Of a DNA stretch of 64,000 nt, positions 62,800-64,000 are shown piece after piece. Both the position numbers and the translations under genes were made by a program. Positions within the stretch are counted from its first letter, which is position 1, and every line of letters starts with the position of its first letter. A model generated the notes under the pieces. That model was not told where the DNA came from. It ran no database searches and saw only the letters and a list, made by a program, of their open reading frames with translations. Source of the DNA: Verrucomicrobiaceae bacterium (GTDB taxonomy: Bacteria; Verrucomicrobiota; Verrucomicrobiia; Verrucomicrobiales; Verrucomicrobiaceae); NCBI GenBank assembly GCA_016795485.1, contig JAEUHM010000025.1, positions 186,001-250,000 of the forward strand, read 5' to 3'.

Positions 62800-64000
62800 A
62801 TGCCTTACCAGTTCCAAAAATCCCACGAGCTTTTCCAACGAGCACAGTCCAGCATTGCCGCTGGCGTCAACAGCGGCATCCGCAAAATGGAGGTGCCTGT
62901 GCCCCTCTACTTTGACCACGGGAAAGGCTGCCGGCTGTTTGACGTGGACGGCAACGAATATATCGACTTTCAGATTGGTCAGGGTGCGATCCTCTACGGT
63001 CACGCACCAGCAGGCATGGCGGATGCGATTGCGGCTCAAGCTAAAAAGGGCACCCATTGGGCAGCGCAATCCGAGTTGGAGATCGAAGTCGCCGAAAGGC
63101 TTCAGAAGATGATCCCCAGTGCCGAGCGCGTTCGCTTTAACAACTCAGCCACCGAAGTCGTGCTCACCGCACTGCGTCTGGCTCGCTCTCACACCGGGCG
63201 AAAGCTGGTCCTCAAGTTTGAAGGCCACTACCATGGCTGGGCGGACGAAGGTCTGGTCGGCTTTGCACCACCTCCCGATAAGTGGGGCAGCGAAGACGAA
63301 CCAACTCGACTGCATCCCAGCCAGGGAGTGATCCCTGAAGTGCTGGACCAGTTTGTAGTGGCTCGCTGGAATGACCCAGACCATCTCCGCCGCAGGGTCG
63401 ATCAGTTTCGCGGCCAAATAGCGGCGATTATCTTTGAGCCGGTGCTGTGCAACACAGGATGCATACCGCCAGTGCCTGGAATGATCGAAACCATCCGCGA
63501 ACTTTGTAATCGCGACAACATGCTGATGATTTCTGACGAAACGATCTGTGGCTTCCGCTTTGGGCCAGGAGGCGCGCAAGAGTTTCTCGGATTCAGCCCG
63601 GATCTAACCATTTTGGGTAAGGCTATTGGCGGCGGCGTGCCTTTTGCTGCTCTAGTGGGCAAGGAAAAATCATTCGCCAAGATCATCAGTGGTGAAGTTG
63701 TCCACGCTGGAACTTTGAACGCCAATCCTCTCTGCCTCGCCGCCGCCAAATGGTGTCTTGATGAAGTGATTGTCCGGGGACAATCGCATCCAGCGGAATG
63801 CATTCGTCTCGGAAACAAGATGATGGCCGGGCTGAAGGCACTGGCCGACTCGTGCTCAATCCCTCTTCAACCACAAGGCCCAGGTTTGGTATTCCACACC
63901 GCCATGTTAAAAGAGGGAGCGGCAACCGGGCCAATAAAGGACTACCGGGACTACGTTCAGCGCCATGACGCTCCACGATGGGCAAAACTAAGGCGCTGTC
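62800..64000 (+). CDS. Class III PLP-dependent aminotransferase (GSA-aminomutase-like), cut by window end
   Basis: The frame starts at ATG 62800 (MPYQFQKSHELFQRAQ) and is open to the end, giving 400 residues. It looks like a glutamate-1-semialdehyde aminomutase/class III aminotransferase: GCRLFDVDGNEYIDFQIGQG, VRFNNSATEVVLTALRLARSHTGR, KFEGHYHGW, IIFEPVL, ISDETICGFRFG and the PLP Lys in TILGKAIGGGVP. Compared with HemL, the active-site loop differs (DETICGFR rather than DEVMTGFR), so it may be a paralog with another substrate. The 3' end lies outside the window. Confidence 0.85.
   Translation, partial: MPYQFQKSHELFQRAQSSIAAGVNSGIRKMEVPVPLYFDHGKGCRLFDVDGNEYIDFQIGQGAILYGHAPAGMADAIAAQAKKGTHWAAQSELEIEVAERLQKMIPSAERVRFNNSATEVVLTALRLARSHTGRKLVLKFEGHYHGWADEGLVGFAPPPDKWGSEDEPTRLHPSQGVIPEVLDQFVVARWNDPDHLRRRVDQFRGQIAAIIFEPVLCNTGCIPPVPGMIETIRELCNRDNMLMISDETICGFRFGPGGAQEFLGFSPDLTILGKAIGGGVPFAALVGKEKSFAKIISGEVVHAGTLNANPLCLAAAKWCLDEVIVRGQSHPAECIRLGNKMMAGLKALADSCSIPLQPQGPGLVFHTAMLKEGAATGPIKDYRDYVQRHDAPRWAKLRRC

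Overview
The window looks like chromosomal DNA of a Verrucomicrobiota bacterium, probably Verrucomicrobiales in the Prosthecobacter/Verrucomicrobium range. This is inferred from protein content: three DUF1501 proteins, a DUF1800 protein, PVC-type beta-propeller dehydrogenases and c-type cytochromes, a large bacterial alpha-2-macroglobulin, GDYxxLxY and DUF2157/DUF4401 proteins, and a Tol-Pal locus linked to eno. I see no rRNA, tRNA, CRISPR array or complete insertion sequence, and no gene-free stretch above 300 bases.

Layout. 1-13 kb: the 3' end of a heme-binding dehydrogenase, a histidine-rich outer-membrane protein behind a TGCAAT palindrome, a 2024-residue alpha-2-macroglobulin, an AGE-family epimerase, a toxin-first VapC-type pair, and a secreted FAD oxidoreductase. 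13-23 kb: dusB, a small cytochrome, two small proteins (one RelE-like), an SDR enzyme, a forward run of M29-like hydrolase, LysR, sugar dehydrogenase and DUF1501, then a metallophosphoesterase divergent from a second LysR. 23-31 kb: a PelA-like deacetylase, bioB, plsX-fabH and a membrane sulfatase-superfamily protein. 31-37 kb: DUF1501, pal, tolB, tolA/tonB-like, tolR/exbD, ftsB-like and eno, all on the minus strand and without tolQ. 37-44 kb: minus-strand genes for cyclophilin, lipoprotein, ygfZ, an NAD-dependent dehydrogenase, parvulin, GDYxxLxY and DUF2157/4401, many sharing ATGA stop/start overlaps. 44-51.6 kb: secreted and small hypotheticals and a DUF1800-DUF1501 pair. 51.7-58 kb: a XylR-like regulator divergent from a tightly coupled forward cassette (DJ-1/PfpI, exported TIM-barrel epimerase, pentaheme cytochrome, beta-propeller dehydrogenase). 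58-64 kb: a XerD-type recombinase, zinc-ribbon protein, GspF-like protein, accD, comF, CoA-binding protein and a class III aminotransferase cut by the window end.

The most unusual structures are two degenerate intergenic tandem arrays whose periods match whole DNA helical turns. At 10890-11078 nine units repeat at exactly 21 bp, each with a near-palindromic core RTGAGNTYAT and an unconserved spacer. At 14180-14268 eight units repeat at 11 bp (one is 12 bp), consensus YTNARCNRTGG. Both lie at or just past the stop codon of one minus-strand gene and upstream of the next (vapC-like gene, dusB). They are the best candidates here for something undescribed.

Functionally, much of the window points to breakdown or oxidation of sugars and polymers outside the cytoplasm, alongside core functions (fatty acid and biotin synthesis, glycolysis, envelope maintenance, protein folding). 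All functional names rest on reading the translated sequence and remembered family motifs; no database search was run.
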